From contig PKDC01000058.1 of NCBI GenBank assembly GCA_002862435.1, forward strand, positions 1-48,643: a stretch of DNA of 48,643 nt. Direction: 5' to 3'. Every line of letters begins with the position of its first letter. Position 1 is the first letter of the stretch. The notes beneath the pieces were generated by a model, which was not told the DNA's origin, ran no database searches, and worked only from the letters and a program-made list of their open reading frames with translations. Source of the stretch: Pseudomonadota bacterium (GTDB lineage: Bacteria; Pseudomonadota; Gammaproteobacteria; UBA5335). Positions 24,846 through 34,226 of the stretch are shown piece after piece. Both the position numbers and the translations under genes were made by a program.

Positions 24846-25511
24846 TCAGCCCGCCCCTGTCCAGGGCTCGATCAGCCCGGGTCCGCCGTTGGCCGGCTTG
24901 TTGACGGCCAGGCCCACGGGATAGGCCTCGAGCAGTTCTGCGGGGAGTGGCTGCAGCAGTTGTTGCAGCAAAAGGGGGTTGTCGCTTTCCAGCCAGGCCG
25001 TGTAGTCGGCCGGCTCGAGGATGACCGGCATGCGGTCGTGGATGGGTGCCACGACAGCATTGGGCGCACCGGTGATGATGGCGCAGCTCTCGATCACCTC
25101 GCTGTCCTGCCAGCGGGCCCACAGTCCCGCGAAGGCCAGCGGCTCTCCATCCCGGCGGTGGATGTACCAGGGCTGCTTGCGGCCGTCATTCTGCCGCCAT
25201 TCATAGAATCCGTCGGCAGGAATCAGGCAGCGCTGATGGCGGAAAGGCTGGCGAAAGGCCGGCTTGTCGGCGATGCCCTCGGCCCGAGCATTGATCATCC
25301 GGTAGCCGACGGCTTTGTCCTTGGCCCAGGCGGGGATCAGCCCCCAGCGCAGCAGCACCGCTTCCCGATGCGCGTCCCGCTGGCGTACCGCCAGGACGGG
25401 CTGACCCGGAGCGGTGTTGTAGTTGGGGAACAGATCCGGGCCTTCCCACCGCACACCCAAGGGATGCAGCAGCCGATCGACCTCACTGAACCGGGCATAG
25501 CGGCCGCACAT
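24846..25511 (-). CDS. SOS response-associated peptidase (SRAP, YedK/HMCES family)
   Basis: A 221-aa protein. Cys2 (MCGRYA), which forms the thiazolidine crosslink to abasic sites in single-stranded DNA, is present. So are the conserved Asn74 (RMINAR), Glu104 (GFYEW) and His158 (IHDRMPV). The length fits the family. It protects abasic sites during replication. It stands 4 nt downstream of umuC in the same direction, so it is probably co-transcribed with umuDC, giving a DNA-damage-tolerance operon. That could help the element when it enters as single-stranded DNA. Confidence 0.93.
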   Translation of the reverse strand: MCGRYARFSEVDRLLHPLGVRWEGPDLFPNYNTAPGQPVLAVRQRDAHREAVLLRWGLIPAWAKDKAVGYRMINARAEGIADKPAFRQPFRHQRCLIPADGFYEWRQNDGRKQPWYIHRRDGEPLAFAGLWARWQDSEVIESCAIITGAPNAVVAPIHDRMPVILEPADYTAWLESDNPLLLQQLLQPLPAELLEAYPVGLAVNKPANGGPGLIEPWTGAG

Positions 25512-25515
25512 GAGG

Positions 25516-26796
25516 CTACCGCGCGCAGGCCTGCGGCAGTTCGCCGAGGCGTGTGGTGTAGGCCGGGCTCAACCGGCCCCGGTTCATGGCCCAGGCGGGA
25601 TCGATGCCGGCGCCGGCGAGCCGCAGCGTGCCCGCGCCCATGCGGCTGTTGATGGCGTCCAGGGTCCGCATCAGCGGCGCCGAGCGCGTGTCGGGCGCGG
25701 CCAGCAGATCCGCGGTCCAGCCCGTATCCCGCGGCTGGATCGCCTGCAGCTCGACGCCGGCCTTCACATAGCTCCAGCCGGGCCGGTAGATCCGCTCCAG
25801 CCCTTGCAGGGCGGCCCGGGCCAGCGTGCGACTGTCGTCGCTGGGCGCGGCCAAGGGTACCTTCACGGATGGCCCGTAGAACGGGCTTCGGAAGCGGCTG
25901 CTCTGGATGAACACCTCGACCACCCGCGTGGCGCCCTGCTGCTGGCGCAGCTTTTGGGCGGCGCGGCTGGCATAGGTCACCACGGCCTGGCGCAGATCGG
26001 CCAGTGTCGTGACGGGTCGGCCGAAGGAGCGGCTGCAGAGGATGTTCTGCCGGGGCGGGGTGATTGGTTCCAGGGGCAGGCAGGGCCTGCCCCGCAATTC
26101 CCACACGCTGCGTTCCATGTTCACCGAATAGCGCCGGCGCGCCAGTCCCGGATCGAGGCGCTGCAGGTCCAGCACGGTGGTGATGCCCTGGGCCTGCAGC
26201 CGTTCCGCCAGGCGCCGGCCCACCCCCCAGACCTCGGCCACCGCGATGCGGGCCATGAGGGCCTCCACCGCGCTGGGGGCCGCGGCGGTGAGATCGCAGA
26301 CGCCGGCCCATTCGGGCCGCTTCTTGGCAATGTGATTGGCCAGCTTGGCCAGCGTCTTGGTGGGGCCGATCCCCACGCAGGTGGGGATGCCGATCCACTG
26401 GCTCACCCGCTGGCGGATGGCCTGGCCGTAGTCGGTGAGGTTGCCCGGCTGGCCGCTCAAATCCAGGAAGGCCTCGTCGATGGAATAGATCTCCTGGCGT
26501 GGCGCGAACTGACGCAGGATGGACATCATGCGGGCGCTCAGGTCGGCATAGAGGGTGTAGTTCGAGGAGAGGGCCTGGATGGGATGCCGGCGGGCCAGCT
26601 CGCGCAGTTCGAACCAGGGCTCGCCCATCTTGATGCCCAGGGCCTTGGCCTCATTGGAGCGGGCCACGGCGCAGCCGTCGTTGTTCGAGAGCACCACCAC
26701 CGGCACCCCTTCCAGGCGTGGGTTGAACAGCCGTTCGCAGGAGACGTAGAAGTTATTGCCATCCACCAGGGCAAAGACAGATCGGGGGCCGCTCAC
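25516..26796 (-). CDS. umuC: DNA polymerase V catalytic subunit UmuC
   Basis: A 426-aa Y-family polymerase. The metal ligands are Asp12 ([14 protein letters not shown]) and Asp107/Glu108 ([12 protein letters not shown]). The steric gate is Tyr/Phe 17 (NNFYV). The thumb/HhH part is [20 protein letters not shown]. The little-finger domain follows, and the C-terminus is the UmuC-type tail. It overlaps umuD by 4 nt. It carries out error-prone translesion synthesis after UmuD cleavage. Confidence 0.94.
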   Translation of the reverse strand: MSGPRSVFALVDGNNFYVSCERLFNPRLEGVPVVVLSNNDGCAVARSNEAKALGIKMGEPWFELRELARRHPIQALSSNYTLYADLSARMMSILRQFAPRQEIYSIDEAFLDLSGQPGNLTDYGQAIRQRVSQWIGIPTCVGIGPTKTLAKLANHIAKKRPEWAGVCDLTAAAPSAVEALMARIAVAEVWGVGRRLAERLQAQGITTVLDLQRLDPGLARRRYSVNMERSVWELRGRPCLPLEPITPPRQNILCSRSFGRPVTTLADLRQAVVTYASRAAQKLRQQQGATRVVEVFIQSSRFRSPFYGPSVKVPLAAPSDDSRTLARAALQGLERIYRPGWSYVKAGVELQAIQPRDTGWTADLLAAPDTRSAPLMRTLDAINSRMGAGTLRLAGAGIDPAWAMNRGRLSPAYTTRLGELPQACAR

Positions 26797-27380
26797 AGCT
26801 CATGGATGACACTGGTCACCACGCCCCAGATCACCAGCTCCTGTTCGTCACCGACTTCGATGGGCGCATAGGCAGGATTTTCCGGCAGCAAGCGGACGCG
26901 GCCGTCCCGGCGTGACAGGCGCTTGACGGTCAGCTCGCCATCGAGGACGGCGATGACGATGCGGCCATCCACCGGATCCACGGCCCGGTCGATCACCAGC
27001 AAGCCGCCATCATGGATGCCGGCGCCGATCATGGAGTCCCCCTGCACCCGCAGCATGAATGTCGCCTCTTCGTTGCGGACCAGGTGCTCGTTGAGATCGA
27101 TGCGGGCCTCGATGTAATCATCGGCCTGGGACGGAAACCCCGCCGCTATCTTGTGGCTGAACAGGGGCAGGCGGACGACGGTCGGCTGTTCAGCGGGCCG
27201 CAGCAGGCCATGGGGCCGTTCCAGGAAGTCGCGTACCGCATTGATCCGGCTTGCCGGGATGCGCATCACCCGCGTGGGTTCTCCCCAGCGGTAACCATCG
27301 CCAGGGCGTCGGCCGGCGCCGTGGCGGGCGCCGCCACGGGCGCCTGGGCGCCGGGGGACAGGGGGATCGGAGTCGGCCAT
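26793..27380 (-). CDS. umuD: UmuD-type autoproteolytic subunit of DNA polymerase V
   Basis: An S24-type LexA-like peptidase. From the inner start at 27266 (MRIPAS, 157 aa) the cleavage site is AAG|FPS (after Gly43), the catalytic Ser78 is in GDSMIG and Lys115 in ELTVKRL. The start at 27380 (195 aa) has AGGA 9 nt upstream but adds an Arg/Gly/Pro-rich tail; 27266 has a weaker signal but the usual length. RecA-stimulated self-cleavage activates UmuC. A 31-bp dyad (27391-27421) lies 10 bp upstream of the longer start. Confidence 0.9.
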   Translation of the reverse strand: MADSDPPVPRRPGARGGARHGAGRRPGDGYRWGEPTRVMRIPASRINAVRDFLERPHGLLRPAEQPTVVRLPLFSHKIAAGFPSQADDYIEARIDLNEHLVRNEEATFMLRVQGDSMIGAGIHDGGLLVIDRAVDPVDGRIVIAVLDGELTVKRLSRRDGRVRLLPENPAYAPIEVGDEQELVIWGVVTSVIHEL

Positions 27381-27390
27381 GGGGGGCGGT

Positions 27391-27421
27391 CCTGTTGAAT
27401 CGTGTAACGCCATTCAACAGG
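27391..27421. promoter_or_regulatory. Perfect dyad upstream of umuDC (candidate operator)
   Basis: CCTGTTGAAT and its exact complement ATTCAACAGG are separated by 11 bp. It does not match the E. coli LexA box. By its position before a SOS-type operon it may be a binding site for LexA of this lineage, for UmuD-like repressors or for an ICE regulator. Confidence 0.6.
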
Positions 27422-27637
27422 GATTGATCGGGGAAAGCAATGGGGGCTGAGGGCAATTGGTCGGCGAAGGGGCGAACGGCTGGATTGCCTCCCCGGAAGA
27501 GGGAGGTAGCGGATTTTCAGCGTGGGACTTTCTGGCGTTTCAGCGTGGGTAACTTCCATGCTGCGGCAGCTTCCCGGTAGGGCATCAACCCAGCCTCGCG
27601 TGCCGCCTTTCTGGCCAATCCCAACCGGTTCAAGCAA
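27422..27637. other. Spacer between umuDC operator and nuclease remnant
   Basis: This stretch holds no convincing gene. A minus-strand reading ends in a helical peptide around REAGLMPYREAAAAWKLPT, which may be the tail of another gene fused to the nuclease remnant. The 11-mer TTTCAGCGTGG occurs twice (near 27516 and 27538). It looks like a patchwork of deletion scars. Confidence 0.35.
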
Positions 27638-28043
27638 CAGCAGGCCGCAGGTGGATTTGCCATCACAGGAAAACCCGGCTGGAGCAGCCTGTGTCTCGCC
27701 TTTGCGCTGCGCCCGCCGCCACTCCCAGGGCGGGGTGCGCTGGGCCTCGGGCAAGCCCCACAAACCCCGGCTGGCGGTTTTCGCCCCGGCTTCCAGGGCA
27801 AGGAGCCGGGGATCCCTGGAATACTGGCGGTACACCCAGGCAGCCCCGGCGGTCACCAGGGCAGCGTTCACGTCCCGGCCCTCCACATAGACCCGTCCCA
27901 CCGTGCGGCCATAGCGGTCGGTTGTCGTCGTTTCCACCAAAACGTCCCGATTGAACACCAGGTCGGACAGTGCCTGCTTGGCGCGGGAGCCATAGGGCTG
28001 GACGCTTTCCGGGGCATCGATCTCAGCCAGCCTGACTTTAGAT
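27638..28043 (-). pseudogene. Staphylococcal-nuclease-like protein, both ends lost
   Basis: The reading KVRLAEIDAPESVQPYGSRA followed by DRYGRTVGRVYVEGRDVN and AALVTAGAAWVYRQY is the core of the thermonuclease (SNase) fold. The N-terminal beta strands with DGDT are missing: an in-frame stop occurs nine codons before the KVRL block. The C-terminal part, probably a Ca-binding excalibur-like end (FSCDGKSTCG), breaks off after Gly. So the gene is a fragment. Its 5' break lies next to a Tn3-family inverted repeat, which suggests that the transposon removed its beginning. Confidence 0.7.
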
Positions 28044-28071
28044 TTGACGCTTCTCGGCCGCTAGTAGCGTC

Positions 28072-28109
28072 AGCGTGTCGCTTATAAGGCTCAATTCTGA
28101 GACGACCCC
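28072..28109 (-). mobile_element. Tn3-family (Tn21-like) 38-bp terminal inverted repeat
   Basis: Read on the minus strand from 28109, it starts GGGGTCGTCTCAGAA and ends ACGCT, as the Tn21-subgroup repeat does. Orientation means the element lay to the left (toward lower coordinates). No second copy, transposase or resolvase gene is visible in the window. A 6-bp dyad GACGCT/AGCGTC (28046-28051 and 28066-28071) abuts its inner end. Confidence 0.7.
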
Positions 28110-28112
28110 TAT

Positions 28113-28160
28113 TTGGACTGTGTCTGGCGTTACAGTACAGTGCGGCACTTTCACAGTACA
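28113..28160 (+). promoter_or_regulatory. Promoter and repeated sites before the RHH gene
   Basis: TTGGAC (28113-28118), a 17-nt spacer and TACAGT (28136-28141) form a plausible promoter, starting 4 bp outside the Tn3 repeat. ACAGTAC occurs twice (28132-28138 and about 28153-28159), which may be operator half-sites for the ribbon-helix-helix protein encoded next. Confidence 0.5.
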
Positions 28161-28182
28161 AAGTCCCTTCTGAGAGGAAGCC

Positions 28183-28395
28183 ATGGCCTCTGCCAAGACT
28201 GCCACGCTGACATTTCGTATTGAACCGGGCTTGAAAGAAGCGGTGCGTACCGCCGCTGTCAATGAGCACCGCTCCATCGCCAACATGATTGCGGTGATGA
28301 TCCGCGATTATTGTGGGCGGGTGGGTGTCACGATCCAAGAGCAGCAAGCACTTATTGCTGAGGACCAGAAATTGCCTCGCGGGAACAGTAAGTAA
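28183..28395 (+). CDS. Ribbon-helix-helix DNA-binding protein
   Basis: A 70-aa protein. AKTATLTFRIEPGLKEAVRTAAVNEHRSIANMIAVMIRDYC is of the Arc/MetJ type: a beta strand (TATLTFRIE) followed by two helices. AGAGGAAGCC precedes the ATG. It stands 57 nt upstream of the large helicase gene and probably controls that module by binding the repeats at its promoter. It could also be an antitoxin, but no toxin gene is next to it. Confidence 0.75.
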   Translation: MASAKTATLTFRIEPGLKEAVRTAAVNEHRSIANMIAVMIRDYCGRVGVTIQEQQALIAEDQKLPRGNSK

Positions 28396-28451
28396 GTTCT
28401 CGCGCAATGGTATTTCACGGGGGAGCACGGGGCTGACGTGGAGGGAGATTC

Positions 28452-31400
28452 GTGAAGCTCATCCGCAACACAGGTGCTGACCGTGTCATTGACCTGTTGC
28501 GCCCGCAGCTCACCCCAGGGCGCCAACTCGACGTTGTAACTCCGGCTTTTTCGCTTTTTGCCTTCTCCGAGATGCGGCGAGAAGTGGAGGCACTGGTTGG
28601 ATGCCGCCTTCTATTGCCGTCCGCCAACTCGGAACTTGCGCTTTTGGGCTCGGACGCCGATCGCGCCGCGCGCAACGGTCTGCAAACGCGCTGGCTTGCA
28701 AGTCGGCTTTCGCAGTGGCTCGAAAACAAGACCGAGGTACGGCGCGCGCTTGGCGTAGTCCCGCAGGGCGCGTTCGTCTTGCGCGATGGCGAGACACGTC
28801 CTCTGCAAGTTCTTCTCGGCTCGCTTGCGTTCAGTACCGATGGACTCGGGCTTACGCCGGGTAATCCGTTGAGCCTGATCCAGGCATCCGAAACGCCCGA
28901 AGAAGCGCAGCTACTGAGTCAGTGGTTCGACCTTCAGTGGTCCAGTCTGGCCGCTGACTCCGGCGCTAAAGCCGCCTTGATTGACGACCTGCAAGCGCTC
29001 GCCGCCCACCGTGACCCATTCCTCGTCTACACGCTCATCCTGCACCACATCTTCCGCGATCGCGGCGATGACCTCGACGAAGATCGCATCGTCAAGTCGG
29101 CGACTGGCATCCGCAACACCGTGGTCTGGAAGAAGCTCTACAAGTTTCAGCGCGACGGCGTGGTCGGCGCGCTCGACAAGCTGGAGCGCTTCGGTGGCTG
29201 CATCCTCGCCGACAGTGTCGGGCTCGGCAAGACCTTCGAGGCGCTCGCGATCATCAAGTACCACGAGCTTCGGAACGACCGCGTGCTGGTGCTGGTGCCC
29301 AAGCGCCTGCGGGATAACTGGACGCTCTACAAGGCGAATGACCGCCGCAATTTCCTGGCGCCAGACCGCTTTAACTACGACGTGTTGAACCACACCGACC
29401 TCTCGCGGGACGGTGGGCTATCCGGCGACATCGACCTCGCGCACGTCAATTGGGGCAATTACGACCTCGTCGTCATCGACGAATCGCACAACTTTCGCAA
29501 CAAGAAGACGCCGCGAGTCGGTAGCGAGACGCGCTACGACCGCCTGATGCGCAAGATCATCAAGGAAGGCGTCAAGACGCGCGTGCTCATGCTCTCCGCC
29601 ACGCCGGTCAACAACCGCCTGGCCGATCTGCGCAACCAGATCGCGTTTGTCACCGAGGGTGACGACACCGCGTTACTGGATCATGGCATCGGCAGCATCA
29701 ACAGCAGCACGCGCCTCGCGCAGAAGCAGTTCAACCGCTGGCTTGATCTGGACGATGCGCAGCGCACGCCCTCGCGCCTTATCGAGATGCTCGGCTTCGA
29801 TTACTTCACCCTGCTCGACCTGCTCACCATCGCCCGCTCGCGCAAACACATCGAGAAATACTACGGAACCGCCGAAACCGGCCGATTCCCGGACCGGCTC
29901 AAGCCGATCAACATCAAGGCCGACGTGGACCGTGCCGGCGAATTCCGCTCGATTCGGGAGATCAACAACGAAATCCGCCGCCTGAACCTTGCCTCCTACG
30001 CACCGCTTCGGTATGTGCTGCCGCACCGGCAGGCGGCTTACGACAAGAAATACAGCACCGAGATTCGCGGTGGCGAGGGCTTCTTCCGCCAGGCCGACCG
30101 CGAGGAAAGCCTGATCCACCTGCTGCGCGTCAACGTCCTCAAGCGCATGGAAAGCGCGGTGCCGTCATTCGCCCTCACCGTGCAGCGCCAACTGCGGGAC
30201 GTTGAGGCCACATTGGCCCGCATCGAAGCCCAAGCCGAGGAGCTGGAGGAGATCGACATCGAGGACGTGGACCTCGACGATCCCGCCTTCGAGAGTCTGC
30301 TCGTCGGGCGCAAGGTGAAGGTGCTGCTCAAGGACGTGGACCTCATCCGCTGGAAACAGGAGCTGATCGAGGACCGTAATCGCCTGGCGACCCTGCACGC
30401 GGCGGCGGCTCAAGTGGATGCCTCCCGCGACGCCAAGCTCACGGCGCTACGGGATATGATCGAGCACAAGTGCCGGAACCCGATCAACCCCGGCAACCGC
30501 AAGGTGATCGTCTTTACCGCCTTCGCCGATACTGCCCGCTATCTCTACGACCAGCTCGCCCCGTGGGCGAAGACAAGCCTCGGCATCGACACGGCGCTGG
30601 TCACCGGCACCGGCGGCAACCAGACCACACTGCCCGGCCTGCGCAAGGATCTGGCGTCGATCCTCACCACGTTCGCGCCGCGGGCCAAGGAGCGCCCCGA
30701 CGAATTCGCTGGCGAGGGCGAACTTGACCTGCTGATCGCCACGGACTGCATCTCCGAGGGCCAAAACCTTCAAGACTGCGACTGGCTCATCAACTACGAC
30801 ATCCACTGGAACCCGGTGCGCATCATCCAGCGCTTCGGCCGCATCGACCGCATCGGCTCGCCCAACGCGCGCATCCAGCTCGTCAATTTCTGGCCCAACA
30901 TGGCGCTGGATGAATATATCGGCCTTGAACAGCGGGTCAGTGGCCGCATGGTGCTGCTCGACATCACCGCCACCGGCGAAGAGAACCTGATCGAGCAGGA
31001 CTCCGGCAACCCGATGAATGACCTGGAGTATCGCCGCAAGCAACTGTTGAAGCTTCAGGACGCGGTGATCGATCTGGAAGACCTTTCTACCGGTGTCTCC
31101 ATTGCCGACCTGACGCTCACCGACTTCCGCATCGATCTGGCGCAATACCTCAAGGCGCATCCGGGCGTGTTGGAAAGCCTGCCGCTCGGCACCTGCGCGG
31201 TCACCACCACCCCCGAGGCGGAAATCGCACCGGGCATCATTTTCTGCCTGCGCGCCGAGGGCGCCGCCGCCAAGCGCAGTGCCGAGGCCGGCTATCCGCT
31301 TGGCGCTCAGTATCTTGTGCACGTGGGCGACGACGGCACGGTGCTGCTCCCCTACACGCAGGCCAAGCAGATCCTCGACCGGCTCAAGCGCCTCTGCCTC

Positions 31401-31652
31401 GGGCGCGACTTGCCCGATGCCGGTGCCTGCGCCCAGTTCGATAAGGCGACTAAGCAGGGCGAGGACATGCGTGCTGCGCAGCGCCTGCTCGCCGCCGCCG
31501 TGGCCTCGGTGGTCGGCAAGAACGAAGAGCGCGCCGTGGCGAGCCTGTTCAGCCCCGGCGGCACCCACGCCATGAAGGGCGAGTTCGCAGGCATCAATGA
31601 CTTCGAGGTGGTCGCCTGGCTTGCGGTGTTGCCTTTATCGGATGCGGAGTAA
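28452..31652 (+). CDS. SNF2-type helicase with degenerate PLD-like N-terminal domain
   Basis: A 1066-aa protein. Residues 1-170 look like a phospholipase-D fold (DRVIDLLRPQLTPGRQLDVV and, later, LLGSLAFSTDGLGLTPGN), but I see no HxK catalytic motif. The helicase has Walker A DSVGLGKT (254-261), DESH (343-346), SATPVNN, IATDCISEGQNLQ (about 762-774) and motif VI QRFGRIDRIG (793-802), which is SNF2/RapA-like. An acidic coiled region (about 570-620) lies between the lobes. The start is GTG 28452 or ATG; GGAGGGAG lies upstream. It is followed at 3 nt by an SF1-type gene. Such large PLD-SNF2 proteins often belong to phage defence or restriction islands. Confidence 0.85.
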   Translation: MKLIRNTGADRVIDLLRPQLTPGRQLDVVTPAFSLFAFSEMRREVEALVGCRLLLPSANSELALLGSDADRAARNGLQTRWLASRLSQWLENKTEVRRALGVVPQGAFVLRDGETRPLQVLLGSLAFSTDGLGLTPGNPLSLIQASETPEEAQLLSQWFDLQWSSLAADSGAKAALIDDLQALAAHRDPFLVYTLILHHIFRDRGDDLDEDRIVKSATGIRNTVVWKKLYKFQRDGVVGALDKLERFGGCILADSVGLGKTFEALAIIKYHELRNDRVLVLVPKRLRDNWTLYKANDRRNFLAPDRFNYDVLNHTDLSRDGGLSGDIDLAHVNWGNYDLVVIDESHNFRNKKTPRVGSETRYDRLMRKIIKEGVKTRVLMLSATPVNNRLADLRNQIAFVTEGDDTALLDHGIGSINSSTRLAQKQFNRWLDLDDAQRTPSRLIEMLGFDYFTLLDLLTIARSRKHIEKYYGTAETGRFPDRLKPINIKADVDRAGEFRSIREINNEIRRLNLASYAPLRYVLPHRQAAYDKKYSTEIRGGEGFFRQADREESLIHLLRVNVLKRMESAVPSFALTVQRQLRDVEATLARIEAQAEELEEIDIEDVDLDDPAFESLLVGRKVKVLLKDVDLIRWKQELIEDRNRLATLHAAAAQVDASRDAKLTALRDMIEHKCRNPINPGNRKVIVFTAFADTARYLYDQLAPWAKTSLGIDTALVTGTGGNQTTLPGLRKDLASILTTFAPRAKERPDEFAGEGELDLLIATDCISEGQNLQDCDWLINYDIHWNPVRIIQRFGRIDRIGSPNARIQLVNFWPNMALDEYIGLEQRVSGRMVLLDITATGEENLIEQDSGNPMNDLEYRRKQLLKLQDAVIDLEDLSTGVSIADLTLTDFRIDLAQYLKAHPGVLESLPLGTCAVTTTPEAEIAPGIIFCLRAEGAAAKRSAEAGYPLGAQYLVHVGDDGTVLLPYTQAKQILDRLKRLCLGRDLPDAGACAQFDKATKQGEDMRAAQRLLAAAVASVVGKNEERAVASLFSPGGTHAMKGEFAGINDFEVVAWLAVLPLSDAE

Positions 31653-31654
31653 CT

Positions 31655-33292
31655 ATGGAACTGGCACAAGAATCTAAGCGACAAATCGATCTGATCGCCG
31701 ACGATGCGCTCAATCAATTCAAGAAGGTGGCCGAAGCGGCTCAGAGCGCGCTTCGTACTGCGCCAGTGCTCGGCTTCGACTCGCTCGCCAGTGTCAACAC
31801 CATGACGTCTGCGCCCGCGATTCAGCGCCTGACTCGGATTGACCAGGAAAATCGGGAGAGCTTGCGACGACTTGCACTTGAGCCCGCCATCGCGCGTGTA
31901 ACCGTTTCAGACGAGAACGAAAAAAGGAGCACCTACTATATTTGCCGTGCCGATCAAGGCATGCCCGACCTAAGCATCATCAGCTATCGCGCGAAAATTG
32001 GTCGCTTGGCTGCATTGCAGGTTGGAGAAGAATTTCGTTTGCCGAACGACTCAATTGTTGAAGTTGTCGAGTCCGCCAAACTGCGCCCGTATCAGGTAGA
32101 ACAAGGTTGGGACTCACGCGACACCGTCGTCGAAGGTGAACACTTTGGACCGATCACTATCGAGTCCTTGCGCGCCTTTCTCAATAAGATTGCTGGCGCA
32201 GAAATCACTGAGGACCTCGTTGGGCAGTTGCTCGCCCAAGAAAGCGAAACGGCCAATGTCATCGAAGGGGTGCGCCGCAGTCTCATCACTAAGATGGGGC
32301 TCAGGGATCAACCGGTTCTTGACCAATACCAAGACGAAATTTTTCGGTTACCGCTGGACAAGCGTTTGTTGATACTCGGCCCGCCCGGAACCGGAAAAAC
32401 CACGACCTTGATTCGTCGCCTTGGCCAGAAGCTGGATACTGCATTTCTGGACGAGGATGAACAGCGAATTGTCGAGAGCGTGGGCGCCGACAATGGTTCA
32501 GCACACGCCAATAGCTGGTTAATGTTCACGCCAACGGAACTGTTAAAGCAGTATCTGAAAGAAGCTTTTGCCCGTGAGGGCGTGCCGGCATCCGATCTTC
32601 GGATCAGAACCTGGTTCGACTGTCGTCGTGAACTTGCGAAAAATACCTTCGGCGTGCTCAGGACAGCGACCGGTGGCGGTTCCTACGTACTGAAGGACGC
32701 AGCCGACATTTTGACTGACGACGCACTCGATAATCCGATTCCGTGGTTCTCCGACTTCGACGACTGGCAGCGTTCGACGTTTATCAATGAGATGCGCCAG
32801 TCGGCCCAAGGCTTGAGTGAAAACCAGACGCCAAAAATCGGCCCCGTTGGTCAGCGTCTGCTGTCGATTGTCCAACGCGCAAGCGGTGGCTCGCTTTCTG
32901 CCACGTTCTCATCGCTGGCCGCTGAAGTTGCTGGTATTCAGACGCTCGTGGCGAACCTGAAAGAAGTTACCGATAAGAAGATTCACGGTGCGCTCAATCT
33001 ACAGCTCAACCGCAATAAAGCGTTCATTGACGAATTGGCCACGTTCATTGATGGCTTGCAGCAAGCGCCGGACGCAGAAACTGATGAACTGGACGATCAA
33101 GACGGCGACGAAGAGGAAACCAACATTCCCCGGACTGACCGAGCCGCTGCAGCCTCTGCTTACAGGCAGGCAGTGCGAGCCCAGGCCAGGGCACAGGCCA
33201 GTAAAAGGAGCATTGAACCGCCCCGGGTATTGAGGAGGCTCCACCTCTTGAGAAGATGGAGCCATGAACAAGTCGAAGAAGTTTTCACCTGA
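31655..33292 (+). CDS. SF1 helicase-type ATPase with GreA-like domain, 3' end lost
   Basis: The real gene runs to about 33213, where an IS3-family end begins; the last ~26 residues up to 33292 come from the IS. Residues about 80-142 ([21 protein letters not shown], then [20 protein letters not shown]) resemble the C-terminal FKBP-like domain of GreA/GreB. A P-loop GPPGTGKTT (242-250) and following [11 protein letters not shown] match UvrD/Rep-type helicases. The rest of the helicase motifs (DExx to motif VI) should lie downstream and are missing. GC content is visibly lower than for the preceding gene. Product was probably 1000 aa or more; now broken. Confidence 0.75.
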   Translation: MELAQESKRQIDLIADDALNQFKKVAEAAQSALRTAPVLGFDSLASVNTMTSAPAIQRLTRIDQENRESLRRLALEPAIARVTVSDENEKRSTYYICRADQGMPDLSIISYRAKIGRLAALQVGEEFRLPNDSIVEVVESAKLRPYQVEQGWDSRDTVVEGEHFGPITIESLRAFLNKIAGAEITEDLVGQLLAQESETANVIEGVRRSLITKMGLRDQPVLDQYQDEIFRLPLDKRLLILGPPGTGKTTTLIRRLGQKLDTAFLDEDEQRIVESVGADNGSAHANSWLMFTPTELLKQYLKEAFAREGVPASDLRIRTWFDCRRELAKNTFGVLRTATGGGSYVLKDAADILTDDALDNPIPWFSDFDDWQRSTFINEMRQSAQGLSENQTPKIGPVGQRLLSIVQRASGGSLSATFSSLAAEVAGIQTLVANLKEVTDKKIHGALNLQLNRNKAFIDELATFIDGLQQAPDAETDELDDQDGDEEETNIPRTDRAAAASAYRQAVRAQARAQASKRSIEPPRVLRRLHLLRRWSHEQVEEVFT

Positions 33293-34188
33293 GGTCCGTG
33301 AGCGCTCGGTGCGCATGGTGCAGGAGCACCGCGGGGAGTACCCATCGCTGTGGGCTGCCGTGGAGTCGATCGCGCCGAAGATTGGCTGCGTGCCACAGAC
33401 GCTGCTGGGGTGGGTCCAGCGTCACGAGGTTGACACCGGTGTTCGCGACGGGGTGACCACGGCCGAGGCGCAGCGCGTCAAGGAACTCGAGCGCGAGGTC
33501 AAGGAGCTGCGCCGGGCCAACGAGATCTTGAAGTTGGCCAGCGCGTTTTTCGCACAGGCGGAGCTCGACCGCCGACTCAAGTCCTGAAGGGCTTCATCGA
33601 TCAGCATCGACAGGCCTACGGGGTCGAGCCGATCTGCAAGGTTCTGCAGGTCGCCCCGTCGGGCTATCGCCGCCACGCAGCGCGTCGACGCGACCCGCAG
33701 CGGCGCTGCGCCCGGGCTCGGCGTGACGAGGTGCTGGCACCCCAGATCGAGCGCATCTGGCGGGCCAACATGCAGGTCTACGGAGCCGACAAGGTCTGGC
33801 GGCAGCTGGCGCGTGAAGGCACCTCGGTGGCGCGCTGCACCGTCGAGCGCCTGATGCGACGCCAGGGCTTGCGTGGCGTCAGGCGCGGCAAGGTGGTGCG
33901 CACGACGATCAGCGACAACAAGGCGCTGTGCCCACTGGACAAGGTCAACCGGCAGTTCCGGGCCGAGCGGCCCAACCAGCTCTGGGTGTCTGACTTCACC
34001 TACGTCTCGACCTGGCAGGGCTGGCTCTACGTGGCCTTCGTCATCGACGTGTTCGCCAGACGCATCGTGGGCTGGCGGATGAGCAGTTCCATGCACACGG
34101 ACTTCGTGCTCGATGCGCTGGAGCAGGCGCTGCACGCGCGCCAACCTGAGCGCAACAGCAGCTTGATTCATCACAGCGATCGCGGATC
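33214..34188 (+). mobile_element. IS3-family insertion sequence, right end truncated
   Basis: The left end starts TGAACCGCCCCGGG at 33214, a form typical of IS3-family elements. orfA and the beginning of orfB are intact, but the transposase reading stops matching after HHSDRGS near 34188, before the third catalytic acidic residue. No right inverted repeat is visible. It joins the helicase module on the left to the copper island on the right, so a deletion or recombination through the IS probably brought these together. Confidence 0.85.
33264..33587 (+). CDS. IS3-family transposase OrfA
   Basis: A 107-aa helix-turn-helix protein. [20 protein letters not shown] and [20 protein letters not shown] form the HTH. 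A leucine-zipper-like helix ([20 protein letters not shown]) ends in [16 protein letters not shown]. Intact. A T-rich stretch GTTTTTC around 33545 is the likely -1 frameshift site for making OrfAB. Confidence 0.92.
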   Translation: MNKSKKFSPEVRERSVRMVQEHRGEYPSLWAAVESIAPKIGCVPQTLLGWVQRHEVDTGVRDGVTTAEAQRVKELEREVKELRRANEILKLASAFFAQAELDRRLKS

Positions 34189-34198
34189 GCCGGAACTC
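33542..34198 (+). pseudogene. IS3-family transposase OrfB, truncated
   Basis: In the -1 frame relative to orfA. FIDQHRQAYGVEPICKVLQV and QVYGADKVWRQLAREG are the HTH_21 part; WVSDFTYVSTWQGWLYVAFV is the first catalytic block with Asp, followed by VIDVFARRIVGWRMSS containing the second Asp-region. The reading leaves the family at HHSDRGS|PELRR, so the DDE Glu is missing. The frame stays open to 34312 through unrelated DNA. It cannot be an active transposase. Confidence 0.88.
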
Positions 34199-34226
34199 AG
34201 GAGATTGAAGGTGCAAATAAAGTCTC

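Noticed and set aside
27266-27958. Long minus-strand frame joining the nuclease remnant to umuD upstream DNA
   Set aside because: After GKSTCG the sequence no longer looks like nuclease and it runs over the umuD operator and N-terminus, so it is read-through of a fragment.
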